Shown here: positions 46,585-55,364 of the stretch, piece by piece | How the letters are laid out: every line of letters starts with the position of its first letter | Position numbering within the stretch: the stretch's first letter is position 1 | Source of the DNA: AP-15 sp963845735 | GTDB taxonomy: Bacteria > Pseudomonadota > Alphaproteobacteria > ATCC43930 > CGMCC-115725 | Reading direction: 5' to 3' | Assembly: GCA_963845735.1 (NCBI GenBank) | Contig: CAWJTR010000001.1 | Location: forward strand, 372,001-436,000 | Length of the DNA: 64,000 bases | Program-made: the position numbers and the translations under genes | Notes under the pieces: generated by a model | What the model was told of the DNA's origin: nothing | Databases searched by the model: none | What the model saw: the letters and a program-made list of their open reading frames with translations, nothing else

Positions 46585-47190
46585 TTACGGGGGCGGCGCC
46601 GTGGCCGCCGTCGCCTCGGGTGGCGCGAGGCGGCGGGCCACCTCGCTCATAAAGGCGTCGGGCGCGCCCGACAGCAGCAACGGGGTGGTCTCGGCCACCG
46701 CATCGATCAGCGGCTCGACCCACTCGGTCATCTCTTCGCCGGGAAAGTTTTGCAACACGTAGGGTTGCACCAGCTCCTTGACGCCCGGATGCCCAATCCC
46801 GATCCGCACCCGCCAATAATCGGGCCCGATCAGCGCGTCGATCGAGCGCAAGCCATTATGCCCGGCATTACCGCCGCCGCGTTTCACCCGCAGCTTACCC
46901 TCGCGCAGATCGATCTCGTCGTGGATCACGACGATGTCCTCGGGCGCGATCTTGTAAAAGCTCATCGCGGCGAGCACCGCCTCGCCCGATGCGTTCATAA
47001 AGGTCTGCGGCTTCAGCAACAGACGGCGCTCGCCGCCGATCGATCCCTCGGCGAGCTCGCCCTTGAAGCGGCTGCGAAAGGTCGCAATCCCATGCCGGCG
47101 GGCGATCGCGTCAACCGCCATAAAGCCGATATTGTGACGGTTGCGAGCATAACGGGCGCCCGGATTGCCGAGGCCGACGACGAGACGCAT
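46585..47190 (-). CDS. pth: peptidyl-tRNA hydrolase
   Basis: 201 residues. LVVGLGNPGARYARNRHNIGFMAVDAIA carries the catalytic His (RHNIGF), KPQTFMNASGEAV the tRNA-contact Asn, VIHDEIDLREGKLRVKRGGGNAGHNGLRSI the catalytic Asp, and RVRIGIGHPG the C-terminal motif. It releases peptides from stalled tRNAs. Gene order rplY-pth-ychF is the usual bacterial one. Confidence 0.95.
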   Translation of the reverse strand: MRLVVGLGNPGARYARNRHNIGFMAVDAIARRHGIATFRSRFKGELAEGSIGGERRLLLKPQTFMNASGEAVLAAMSFYKIAPEDIVVIHDEIDLREGKLRVKRGGGNAGHNGLRSIDALIGPDYWRVRIGIGHPGVKELVQPYVLQNFPGEEMTEWVEPLIDAVAETTPLLLSGAPDAFMSEVARRLAPPEATAATAPPP

Positions 47191-47226
47191 GATGGCGCCA
47201 CTTGCGCTGCCGCAATCCCGCGCTCG

Positions 47227-47868
47227 CTAGCTCGGGGGCGCAGCTGCAGGTTGCTCGGCGGCGGGCGGCGCAGTGGCCGCGGTGGCGGCCTCCTCACGCA
47301 CCGCCTGGGAGGGCGCGACACTGGCGATCGTGAAGTCGCGTCCGGTGATCGTCGGGCGGCAGCCTTCCGGTATCGTCACCGCGCTGATATGGACGCTGTC
47401 GCCGATATCGAGCCCCTCGAGGCTGACGGTCAGATGGTCGGGGATATTGTCGACCGGGCAGACCAGCTCGATCCCGTGGCGCACGATGTTGAGGATGCCG
47501 CCGCGGCGAATGCCGACCGACAGCTCCTGATTGACGAAGACGACGGGCACGCTCACGGTGACCCGGCTGGTCGCCCCGACCCGCATAAAATCGACATGCA
47601 AAGGTGCGTCGGTCACCGGATGGTACTGCACTTCGCGTGGCAAGGTGCGCTGCACGGCGCCATCCACCGAGAGGTCGACGAGGGTCGCGAGAAAGCCGCG
47701 CTTGGCAAGCGCGCGCGACAATTCGCGCGGCTCCAGGCTGATCGGCACCGGGTCTTGCGCGCCGCCGTACACGATGCCGGGAACGCGCCCCGCCCGCCGC
47801 GTGGCCCGGGCAGCGCCCTTGCCGGCGCCGGCGCGCAACTCAGCGGTGAGGGTGGTGATCTCGGGCAT
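47227..47868 (-). CDS. rplY: ribosomal protein bL25, long Ctc form
   Basis: 213 residues. L25 domain PEITTLTAELRAGAGKGAARATRRAGRVPGIVYGGAQDPVPISLEPREL binding 5S rRNA, then the TL5/Ctc C-terminal beta domain (DLSVDGAVQRTLPREVQYHPVTDAPLHVDFMRV...EGLDIGDSVHISAVTIPEGCRPTITGRDFTIASVAP) and an Ala/Pro tail. ATG 47868 with AAGGAG nine bases upstream. An in-frame TTG-type extension to 47922 is not used. Confidence 0.93.
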   Translation of the reverse strand: MPEITTLTAELRAGAGKGAARATRRAGRVPGIVYGGAQDPVPISLEPRELSRALAKRGFLATLVDLSVDGAVQRTLPREVQYHPVTDAPLHVDFMRVGATSRVTVSVPVVFVNQELSVGIRRGGILNIVRHGIELVCPVDNIPDHLTVSLEGLDIGDSVHISAVTIPEGCRPTITGRDFTIASVAPSQAVREEAATAATAPPAAEQPAAAPPS

Positions 47869-47994
47869 CGACTGCAGCTCCTTTTCGGCGGGTGGCATCA
47901 GGCCGGCTAGAGCCCGACCCATAACGATTTCTCTTAAGATCAGCTACTTATTTCGGCATTCCCGCGCAAGAGGCTGCGACGAAAATGGCTGATG

Positions 47995-48981
47995 TCAAAG
48001 CGGGCCGTTGGGCAATACCAGCACCTTGCCGCTGCGGCCGCCGCGCTGGGCGTGAGCGAGCGCCTGTTTGATTTCGTCGATCGGGTAGAAGGCTTCGATC
48101 GGCGCCTTCAGCACGCCGTCGCGCAATTTGGCGGCGAGATCGGCGTAAAGCCCGCGGATTTGCGCGGTCGTTCGTTTGGCGAGGCCGTCGCCGAGAGCGA
48201 AGGCGGTGAGACGGACGCCTCTGGTCAGGGCGGCGCGGCTCATCACCGGATCGGCGCCGCTCATCGAGCCATAGCTGACGACGACCCCGCCCTCGGCAAT
48301 GCACTCGCCGATGCGCTTGCACGCTTCGCCCGATACGGCATCGATGCCGAGCCGGATCGGGGCGCCGCCGACGGCTTGACGCGCGCGCTCAGCCAGATCA
48401 GGGCCGTCGACCAAAACGACATCGCCGCCCAGCGCCTTCAATTCCGCAGCCACATCGTCGCGGCGCACGACGTTTGCCGTGCGCACGCCTTTCGCCTTGG
48501 CCAACACGATCAGATGACGGCCGACCGCGGAATTGGCGACGTCTTGGATCACCCAGTCGCCGGGCTTCAGCGCGACGTGGTCCTCGAGCAACAGCAACGC
48601 GGTCGCGGGGTTGATGCGCAGCATCGCCGCCTGCGCCAGATCGAGCCCCGGCGGCAGAGGGATTGCGTCCGCGGCGGGGATGCGCCGGCGCTGCACCCAA
48701 TTCTCGCGCTGCATGTGGATGACCAGATCGCCAGGCCGGATGTCGCCGACCCCAGCGCCGACCGCAACGACCCGGCCGACGCATTCGGCGCCCGGCGTCG
48801 CGGGCAGTGGCGGCCGCAGGCGATAATTCCCTCGGCAGAAAGAGATATCGGCCGGGTTGATCGGAAAGGCGAGCACGTCGAAGACGATCTCGCCCGCGCC
48901 CGGTGCGCCGACATCGGGCGCTTCGATACAGTGGGCCACCGCATCGGGTGCGCCATAATCGGTGATCTCGACCTTTTTCAT
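47995..48981 (-). CDS. MDR-family quinone/enoyl reductase-like oxidoreductase
   Basis: 328 residues. GroES-like domain VEITDYGAPDAVAHCIEAPDVGAPGAGEIVFDVLAFPINPADISFCRGNY, then the Rossmann fold with VIQDVANSAVGRHLIVLAKAKG in place of a classical GxGxxG. INPADI and RINPATALLLL are typical of the MECR/ETR1 branch (trans-2-enoyl-CoA/ACP reductase) rather than zinc alcohol dehydrogenases, as no zinc Cys/His set is seen. NADPH dependence inferred. Single gene, ends 127 bp from rplY on the same strand. Confidence 0.82.
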   Translation of the reverse strand: MKKVEITDYGAPDAVAHCIEAPDVGAPGAGEIVFDVLAFPINPADISFCRGNYRLRPPLPATPGAECVGRVVAVGAGVGDIRPGDLVIHMQRENWVQRRRIPAADAIPLPPGLDLAQAAMLRINPATALLLLEDHVALKPGDWVIQDVANSAVGRHLIVLAKAKGVRTANVVRRDDVAAELKALGGDVVLVDGPDLAERARQAVGGAPIRLGIDAVSGEACKRIGECIAEGGVVVSYGSMSGADPVMSRAALTRGVRLTAFALGDGLAKRTTAQIRGLYADLAAKLRDGVLKAPIEAFYPIDEIKQALAHAQRGGRSGKVLVLPNGPL

Positions 48982-49213
48982 CGGATATCCTCTCGATCAT
49001 GGAGAGATCGGGCTACCAGTTCGACCTCTTGCGCCATTATGCGCGGGATTTCCAGCGCGTCCATGTTGGCGAGCCCCGGCCGCTCAGCGGTCCGCGCCGG
49101 GCGATGCCGAGTTTGTAAAGATTAGCGTCACCGCATCGCCTCGGCGCCGAGCCGTTCGGTCAGGGCAGGTTGGCGCCGGGGCAACCCGGCCCGGAAAAGC
49201 AAATTTCTCACTG

Positions 49214-49229
49214 TGTGAAGCGGCTCACA
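49214..49229. promoter_or_regulatory. CRP-type palindrome upstream of the small gene and crp-family gene
   Basis: TGTGAAGCGGCTCACA, a perfect TGTGA-N6-TCACA dyad. It lies 70 bp before the small ORF at 49299 and 232 bp after the ATG of the divergent MDR gene, with a Crp-family gene beginning at 49675. Autoregulation or control of the small gene is an inference. Confidence 0.55.
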
Positions 49230-49298
49230 TTGCAGCGCAACAGAGGATGGTATCTCACTTGGCGACAGTTACCGTCAAAAGACCGTCAGGAGATCGTC

Positions 49299-49520
49299 AT
49301 GACCACGCGAAGGCCGACCTTGCTGCGCTGGACCGAGAAGTCCGAGGCCGCGCAGGTGCGCGCGTTAGCAACATTCGAGTGCGAGCCCGAGAGCGCCGCG
49401 GCGCGCCCGGTCGCCTCTAGTCCACAACCCCTGTCGACACGGCATCGCCCGGCGGTGCTGCCTTGGCTCTTGAGCTGGTTCGGCGGTCCGGATCCGCAAA
49501 TAGGGCGAGACGACGATTAG
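49299..49520 (+). CDS. small hypothetical protein
   Basis: 73 residues, MTTRRPTLLRWTEKSEAAQVRALATFECEPE...PAVLPWLLSWFGGPDPQIGRDDD. No domain recognised; a basic start, hydrophobic PWLLSWF stretch and acidic end. The ATG has AGGAG seven bases upstream, which supports translation. Preceded by the CRP-type palindrome and followed, 154 bp on, by the Crp-family regulator. Confidence 0.5.
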   Translation: MTTRRPTLLRWTEKSEAAQVRALATFECEPESAAARPVASSPQPLSTRHRPAVLPWLLSWFGGPDPQIGRDDD

Positions 49521-49674
49521 CAAGACGATCTATGATGACGTCCGGTTAGGTTAATTCGCCAAACATGACGGCCGCGACGCCGGTAGAGGCCGGCCGCCGT
49601 GCTCGTCCCGGCGACGCGAACGAGCCGTAGGCCAGTTGCGCCCGCGGTGTCGTTGACACGTGTGGGGAACTGTC

Positions 49675-50371
49675 ATGGCCGGCCCGACTTATCAGGAAAA
49701 GCGTCGAATTTTCGAGCAAAACTATCTGCTCGGAAAATTGAACGAAGAGGAAGTTGACGCGCTTTTGCGCTACTCGCGGGTCGAGCGTTATCCAGCCGGC
49801 GAAGAAATCTTCGCCAAGGGCTCGCCCGGCAACAGCCTGATGATCGTGTTGAGCGGCAGGGTCAGAATCAGCTCGATTTCGTTGGCTGGCAAGGAAATCG
49901 TCCTAAACATCATCAACGCCGGCGAGATCGTGGGCGAAATTGGGACGCTCGACGGTGGCGAGCGCAGCGGCGATGCGGTGGCGATGAGCGATTGCGAGCT
50001 GCTGGTGCTGAACCGCCGCGATTTCATGCCGTTCCTCGAAAATCACGCCGACATCTGCCTGATGCTGATCAAGATTTTGTGCCAACGTTTGCGCCACACG
50101 AGCGAGCAGGTCGAAGACCTCAGTTTCCGTCATCTCGAAGGGCGGATCGCCAAAGCGCTGCTGCAGCTCTCGCAACGTACGCGGGCGGCCGGAGGTCGAA
50201 GGCCGGCTCCTCGAATTGCACCTGTCGCAGAGCGAACTAGGCAACATCGTCAATTGCTCCCGCGAGAGCGTCAACAAGCAGCTGCAGGCGTGGCAAAAAG
50301 CCGGCTTTATCGACCTCGCCAAGGGCTCGATCGTGATCTGCGACCCCGCTGCGCTCGAGCGGCTGATCTGA
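49675..50371 (+). CDS. Crp-family transcription regulator, frame break near 50195
   Basis: About 232 residues after joining frames. The cNMP roll KLNEEEVDALLRYSRVERYPAGEEIFAKGSPGNSLMIVLSGRVRISSISLAGKEIVLNIINAGEIVGEIGTLDGGERSGDAVAMSDCELLVL includes GEIGTLDGGERSGDA, close to the cAMP cassette GE(I/L)..L.G..RSA. The dimer helix runs to LEGRIAKALLQLSQR. After one extra base near 50195 the HTH continues ELHLSQSELGNIVNCSRESVNKQLQAWQKAGFIDLAKGSIVICD. SRESVNKQL is the recognition helix. It differs from the FixK-type gene and is more CRP-like. Confidence 0.8.
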
Positions 50372-50482
50372 TCGCACCGCCGCTGCGCCGGCTTCGACCG
50401 ACGCTACCGCGGCGGGCGGTTTTCGCTCCAGGGCGGCGCCCCATATCCGAGGCGATCTGCGGCCACCATCCCTGGGATCCTG

Positions 50483-51499
50483 ATGCCGATCGCCGCGCCG
50501 CGGCCCGAGACCTGGATAAGGACGACGCCGGCTGGGCTGTATTGCCCGCCCGGCGACTTTTACATCGATCCGTTGCGGCCGGCGCCGCGCGCCGTGATCA
50601 CGCACGGGCACGGCGATCACGCGCGCCCCGGCAACGCGCGGGTGCTGGCCACCGCCGCGACGATTGCGATCATGCGGGCGCGCTATGGCGAGCAGGCCGG
50701 CGGCATCTTGCAGCCGCTCGCTTACGGCGAGACGTTGACGATCGGCGAGGTGCAGGTGCGGCTGGCGCCGGCCGGCCATGTGCTCGGCAGCGCCCAGATC
50801 GTACTCGACTACCGCGGCAGCCGGGTCGTCGCCTCCGGCGATTACAAGCGCCGGCCGGATCCGACTTGTGCGCCGTTCGAGCCGCTGCATTGCGATCTCT
50901 TCATCACCGAGGCGACCTTTGGCTTGCCGGTCTTCCGCCATCCGCCGGATAACCAGGAGATCGACAAGCTGCTGCATTCGCTTTTGTTGTTTCCCGAGCG
51001 CTGCCATCTGGTCGGGGTCTATGTGCTGGGCAAATGCCAGCGGGTGCTGGCGCTGCTGCGGCAGGCCGGATACGAGGAGCCGGTCTATCTGCACGGTGCG
51101 CTGATCGGGCTGACCGAACTGTACGAGCATCTCGGCGTGCCGCTGGGACCGGTGCTGCCCGTGGCCGGGGTGGCGCGTGAGGCGCTGAGGGGCCGCATCG
51201 TACTGGCTCCGCCCAGCGCTATGGCCGATGTGTGGTCGCGGCGGCTGCCCGATCCGCGGGTGGCGCTGGCCTCGGGCTGGATGCGGGTGCGCCAGCGCGC
51301 CAAGGCGAGCGGGGTCGAGCTGCCGCTGGTGATCTCCGACCATGCCGATTGGGACGAGCTGACCGCGACCCTCGACGATGTCGCCGCCGATCAAATCTGG
51401 GTCACGCATGGGCGCGAGGAAGCGCTGGTCCATTACGCGACAAAAAAGGGCTACCGCGCCCGTGCACTGGCGCTCACCGGCTTCGAGGAGGACGAGTGA
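50483..51499 (+). CDS. ligase-associated DNA exonuclease (metallo-beta-lactamase fold)
   Basis: 338 residues of the beta-CASP-like metallo-beta-lactamase family: AVITHGHGDHARPGN (metal motif HxHxDH), APAGHVLGSAQIVLDYRGSRVVASGDYKR (GHxxGS and Asp), VISDHADWDELTATL. This family sits beside ATP-dependent ligases and Lhr-type helicases in bacterial repair clusters. The stop overlaps the ligase GTG (GTGA), so the two are translated together. Confidence 0.85.
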   Translation: MPIAAPRPETWIRTTPAGLYCPPGDFYIDPLRPAPRAVITHGHGDHARPGNARVLATAATIAIMRARYGEQAGGILQPLAYGETLTIGEVQVRLAPAGHVLGSAQIVLDYRGSRVVASGDYKRRPDPTCAPFEPLHCDLFITEATFGLPVFRHPPDNQEIDKLLHSLLLFPERCHLVGVYVLGKCQRVLALLRQAGYEEPVYLHGALIGLTELYEHLGVPLGPVLPVAGVAREALRGRIVLAPPSAMADVWSRRLPDPRVALASGWMRVRQRAKASGVELPLVISDHADWDELTATLDDVAADQIWVTHGREEALVHYATKKGYRARALALTGFEEDE

Positions 51500-53064
51500 A
51501 CCGGTTCGCGGCGCTGCTCGATGCGCTGCTGTTCACCCCGTCGCGCAACGGCAAATTGCGGTTGATGCAGGAATATTTCGCGAGCCAGCCCGATCCCGAA
51601 CGCGGCTGGGCATTGGCGGCATTGACCGGCGAGCTGTCCTTTGCCGAGGCCAAGCCGAGCCAAGTGCGCGCTCTCGCCGCGGCGCGCGTCGATCCCGAGC
51701 TTCTGGGTTGGTCCTATGATTTTGTCGGCGATCTTGCCGAGACCGTTTCGTTGATCTGGCCGGCATCCGAGCAGGTACGGACCCATGTCCCGAGCCTCGC
51801 CGAGATCGTCGACGCGTTGAGAGGAGCGGGCCGCGCCGAGGTCGGGCAATTGCTGGAACCTTGGCTCGACGCGCTCGACCCGACCGGGCGTTGGGCATTG
51901 CTCAAACTCGTCACCGGCAGCCTGCGGATCGGGGTTTCGGCGCGGATGGCCAAGACCGCGCTCGCCGAATGGAGCGGCGTCGGCGTCGATCGCATCGAAG
52001 AGGTTTGGCATGGGCTGGAGCCTCCTTATCAGGCGTTGTTTGCTTGGCTCGAGGGGCACGCCCCGGCGCCGCAGATCGGGGATTTGCCGATCTTTTACCC
52101 GTTGATGCTGGCCCAGCCGCTCGACGATGCCGATCTCGCGGCGCTCGATCCGCGCGACTATTTGGCCGAGTGGAAATGGGACGGCATCCGCGTGCAGCTC
52201 GTCAGCCGCGGCGGCGAAAAGCGGCTCTACTCGCGTTCCGGGGACGAGATCGGCTCGGCATTTCCGGATATCCTGGTTGCGATGCCCGAGGAGGTGACGC
52301 TCGACGGCGAACTTCTGGTGGTGCGCGGCGGCGAGGCGGCGCCGTTCAACAATCTGCAGCAGCGGCTCAACCGCAAGATCACGAGCCCAAAGATGCTGCG
52401 GGACTATCCGGCGGCGGTGCGGCTTTACGACATCCTGCGCGAGGGACCGGAAGATCTGCGCGGCCTGTCCTTTGCCGAGCGCCGCAAGCGGCTCGAGTTA
52501 TGGCATGCGCGAGCGCCGCGCGAAGCGCTCGACCTGTCGCCGCTGGTGCCGTTTGCGCGCTGGGACGAATTGCGCGAATTGCGCGATAGCGCCCGGCAGC
52601 GCGGCATCGAGGGGTTGATGCTGAAGCGCGCGGACTCGCTCTATCTCGCCGGCCGGCCGAAAGGCCCGTGGTTCAAATGGAAGCGGGGCGCGCTGACCCT
52701 CGACACCGTCTTGATGTACGCCCAGCGCGGCCACGGCAAGCGCTCGTCATTCTATTCGGATTATACGTTCGGCGCCTGGCAGGACGATGCGTTGGTGCCG
52801 GTCGGCAAGGCCTATTCGGGATTTACCGACGACGAGCTGCGCCGCCTCGATCGCTGGGTGCGCAACAATACCGTGCGGCGTTACGGGCCGGTGCGCGAGG
52901 TGGCGCCCGGCATCGTCCTCGAAGTCGCCTTCGACAGCGTGCACCGTTCCACCCGCCACAAATCCGGGGTGGCGATGCGTTTTCCGCGCATCCACCGCAT
53001 CCGCTGGGACAAGCCCTTCCGCGAAGCCGACACCCTCGAGACCTTGGAGAGGATGCTGACCTAG
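51496..53064 (+). CDS. ATP-dependent DNA ligase of the Lhr/exonuclease cluster type
   Basis: 522 residues. N-terminal DNA-binding helical domain (RNGKLRLMQEYFASQPDPERGWALAALTGELSF), adenylation domain with nucleophile Lys in EWKWDGIRVQLVSRG, then RLYSRSGDEIG, DGELLVVRGG, GIEGLMLKRADSLYLAGRPKGPWFKWKR, and OB domain with LEVAFDSVHRSTRHKSGVAMRFPRIHRIRWDKP. GTG start at 51496 fixed by the 4-nt overlap. The helicase (lhr) and phosphoesterase that usually follow are absent: the next gene is gph on the other strand. Confidence 0.92.
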   Translation: MNRFAALLDALLFTPSRNGKLRLMQEYFASQPDPERGWALAALTGELSFAEAKPSQVRALAAARVDPELLGWSYDFVGDLAETVSLIWPASEQVRTHVPSLAEIVDALRGAGRAEVGQLLEPWLDALDPTGRWALLKLVTGSLRIGVSARMAKTALAEWSGVGVDRIEEVWHGLEPPYQALFAWLEGHAPAPQIGDLPIFYPLMLAQPLDDADLAALDPRDYLAEWKWDGIRVQLVSRGGEKRLYSRSGDEIGSAFPDILVAMPEEVTLDGELLVVRGGEAAPFNNLQQRLNRKITSPKMLRDYPAAVRLYDILREGPEDLRGLSFAERRKRLELWHARAPREALDLSPLVPFARWDELRELRDSARQRGIEGLMLKRADSLYLAGRPKGPWFKWKRGALTLDTVLMYAQRGHGKRSSFYSDYTFGAWQDDALVPVGKAYSGFTDDELRRLDRWVRNNTVRRYGPVREVAPGIVLEVAFDSVHRSTRHKSGVAMRFPRIHRIRWDKPFREADTLETLERMLT

Positions 53065-53086
53065 CGCTCTGGCGCAGACGGACGAT

Positions 53087-53755
53087 TCACGGAACAAGGC
53101 CGAGGCGGTCGAGCGCACCGGGCAACTCGGCGAAGTGGTCGAGAAGAGCGTCGGCGCCTAGCGAATCGAGGTCGGCGCGGGCGTAGCCATAACGCATCAG
53201 CACCAGCGGAAGCCCGGCGGCTCGCGCTGCAGCGGCATCGTTCTCGCTGTCGCCGATCATCGCCGCCGACTCGGCCCGGGCGCCGACTGCGCCGACCAAT
53301 CCCAACAGGTGACCGGGATCGGGCTTTCTGACCGCGAAGCGGTCGCCGCCGGCGATCCCGTCGAACAGCGCCAACAGACCGAGGCCTTCGAGCACGGCGA
53401 TAGTCGCGTGCTGCGGTTTGTTGGTGCAGATCGCCATACGGTAGCCGCGTCGCCGCAGCGCCGCCAAGGTCTCAGGCACGGCCGGATAGGGTCGGGTCAG
53501 CCGCACCGCTTCGGCCTCGTAGAGCTCGATGAAGCGGGGAAGCGCGCTCGCCGCATCGGCGAGGTCACTGCCGCTCGCTGCGAGGGCGCGGGCGACGAGC
53601 GCAGCCGCGCCGTCGCCGATCATGTGCTTGACTTGCGGCAGCGACAGCGGTGGGCGGCCGCGCTCGCGCAGCATTTCGTTGAGCGCGGCGCGCAGGTCGG
53701 GCGCACTGTCGACAAGGGTGCCGTCGAGATCGAAGACCAGCAGAAAATGTCCCAT
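53087..53755 (-). CDS. gph: phosphoglycolate phosphatase
   Basis: 222 residues, HAD superfamily: VFDLDGTLVDSAPDLRAALNEML (nucleophile Asp), ICTNKP (motif II), KPDPGHLLGLV (motif III Lys), and MIGDSENDAAAARAAGLPLVLMRYGY (motif IV). The cap domain (PPLSLPQVKHMIGDGAAALVARAL) matches Gph. It removes 2-phosphoglycolate from DNA repair or oxygenase side reactions. Its end faces the ligase gene, 22 bp away; its start is divergent from glmU. Confidence 0.9.
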   Translation of the reverse strand: MGHFLLVFDLDGTLVDSAPDLRAALNEMLRERGRPPLSLPQVKHMIGDGAAALVARALAASGSDLADAASALPRFIELYEAEAVRLTRPYPAVPETLAALRRRGYRMAICTNKPQHATIAVLEGLGLLALFDGIAGGDRFAVRKPDPGHLLGLVGAVGARAESAAMIGDSENDAAAARAAGLPLVLMRYGYARADLDSLGADALLDHFAELPGALDRLGLVP

Positions 53756-54007
53756 CGCCGCAAAGTCTGCGCCGCCGTGATATGGCGCGCAACCGTCTAC
53801 GACGGATCAGAGCCGGTCCGCGTCGCGGCAGATTTCGGCGACCGGGCCGCGGTGGGAGCAGAACCGCCCGCGAGCCGCCTGTTTCGCGTTGTCCCTCGAC
53901 AACCTCTGCGTGGTTGGGCTACAGTTCGCAACAATCTGTGTGTTGTAGACTCGGCGCCGCTGCGCAACAGTGCAACCGGCGCTGATTGTCTGATTCGGGC
54001 CAAGTCG

Positions 54008-55364
54008 ATGAGCCAATCCGGTTTCGCCGCCATCATCCTCGCCGCCGGCGGCGGCACGCGAATGAAATCCGCGATCCCCAAAGTCTTGCATCCGGTCGCC
54101 GGCCGACCGATGATCGCGCACCTGTTGGCCGCGCTGACCCCGCTGCGGCCGGCGGCAACCGTCGTCGTGATCGGGCCGCGGATGGAAGCTGTCGCCCGTC
54201 TCGTCGAACCGGCGCAGAGCGTCGTGCAAGATCCGCCCCTCGGCACTGGCGACGCAGTCCGCACCGGGCTAGCCGCCCTCCACGGCAAGCTCGCGCCAAA
54301 GGGCGAGATCGAGGATCTGCTGGTGCTGTTCGGCGACACGCCGCTGCTTACCGGCGAAACATTGGCGCATTTCTTGGCGGAACGGCGGCGAGTGTCGGCG
54401 GCGGTGCTGGTCGCGGCCATGCGCCCCACCGATCCCGGTGCTTACGGAAGGCTCGTCCTTGTCTGCGGACGGTACGCTCGACCGCATCGTCGAGGCCGCG
54501 GACGCCACCCCCGAAGAGCGCGCCATCGGGCTGGTCAACGGCGGCATCATGGCGATCGCGGCGCGGCACGCCGCTGATCTTGTGGACGCTCTCGACCGCG
54601 ACAACGCGAAAGGCGAGTTCTACCTGACCGACATCGTCGATATCGCGCGCCGGCGCGGACTCGTCTGCCGCGTGATCGAACTGCCGGTTGAGGAGCTGGT
54701 CGGCATCAACACCCGCGCCGATCTGGCCGAGGCCGAGGCGCTGATGCAGGACAGGCTGCGCCGTGCGGCGATGACCGCGGGGGCGACGTTGGTCGCACCT
54801 GAAACCGTGTTCCTCGCCGCTGACACGCGGCTCGGCCGCGACGTCGTGGTCGAGCCCAACGTCGTCTTTGGTCCCGGCGTGGAGATCGGCGAGGGCGCGC
54901 GCATCCGCTCGTTCTGTCATATCGAAGGTGCGACCGTTGGCGCTGGCTCGATCGTCGGCCCGTTCGCGCGGCTGCGTCCGGGAGCGATGCTCGCGGCCGA
55001 GGTCCATGTCGGCAATTTCGTCGAGATCAAAGAGGCCCGGCTCGGCGCCGGAGCCAAGGCCAATCACCTCTCCTATATCGGCGACAGCGAGATCGGGGCC
55101 GGCACCAACATCGGCGCCGGCACGATCACCTGCAATTACGACGGCGTTAACAAGCATCGCACGACAATCGGCGAGGGCGCCTTTATCGGCTCGAACACCG
55201 CCCTGGTGGCGCCGGTGACGGTCGGCGCCGGCGCGATCGTCGCCGCCGGCAGCGTCGTCACCGGCGATGTCCCGCCGGACGCGCTGACCTTGGCGCGCGG
55301 CCAGCAGGTCAACAAGCCCGGCCGCGCGACCGAGATCCGCGCCCGGCTACGGAGGAAAATCTGA
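54008..55364 (+). CDS. glmU: bifunctional GlcNAc-1-P uridyltransferase / GlcN-1-P acetyltransferase, frame break near 54460
   Basis: Frame 1: GFAAIILAAGGGTRMKSAIPKVLHPVAGRPMIAHLL (nucleotide loop) to DPGAYGRLVL. Frame 2 resumes SADGTLDRIVEAADATPEERAIGLVNGGIMAI and runs through the left-handed beta-helix (hexapeptide repeats, ANHLSYIGDSEIGAGTNIGAGTITCNYDGVNKHRT) to the Lys-rich end. It makes UDP-GlcNAc for peptidoglycan and LPS. glmU is essential in most bacteria, so the break near 54460 is best read as an assembly indel. ATG at 54008 in the divergent gap from gph. The stop overlaps the glmS start (TGATG). Confidence 0.86.

Noticed and set aside
55300..55364. glmS ribozyme or riboswitch
   Set aside because: glmU and glmS overlap by one base, leaving no leader; that ribozyme belongs to Gram-positive bacteria.
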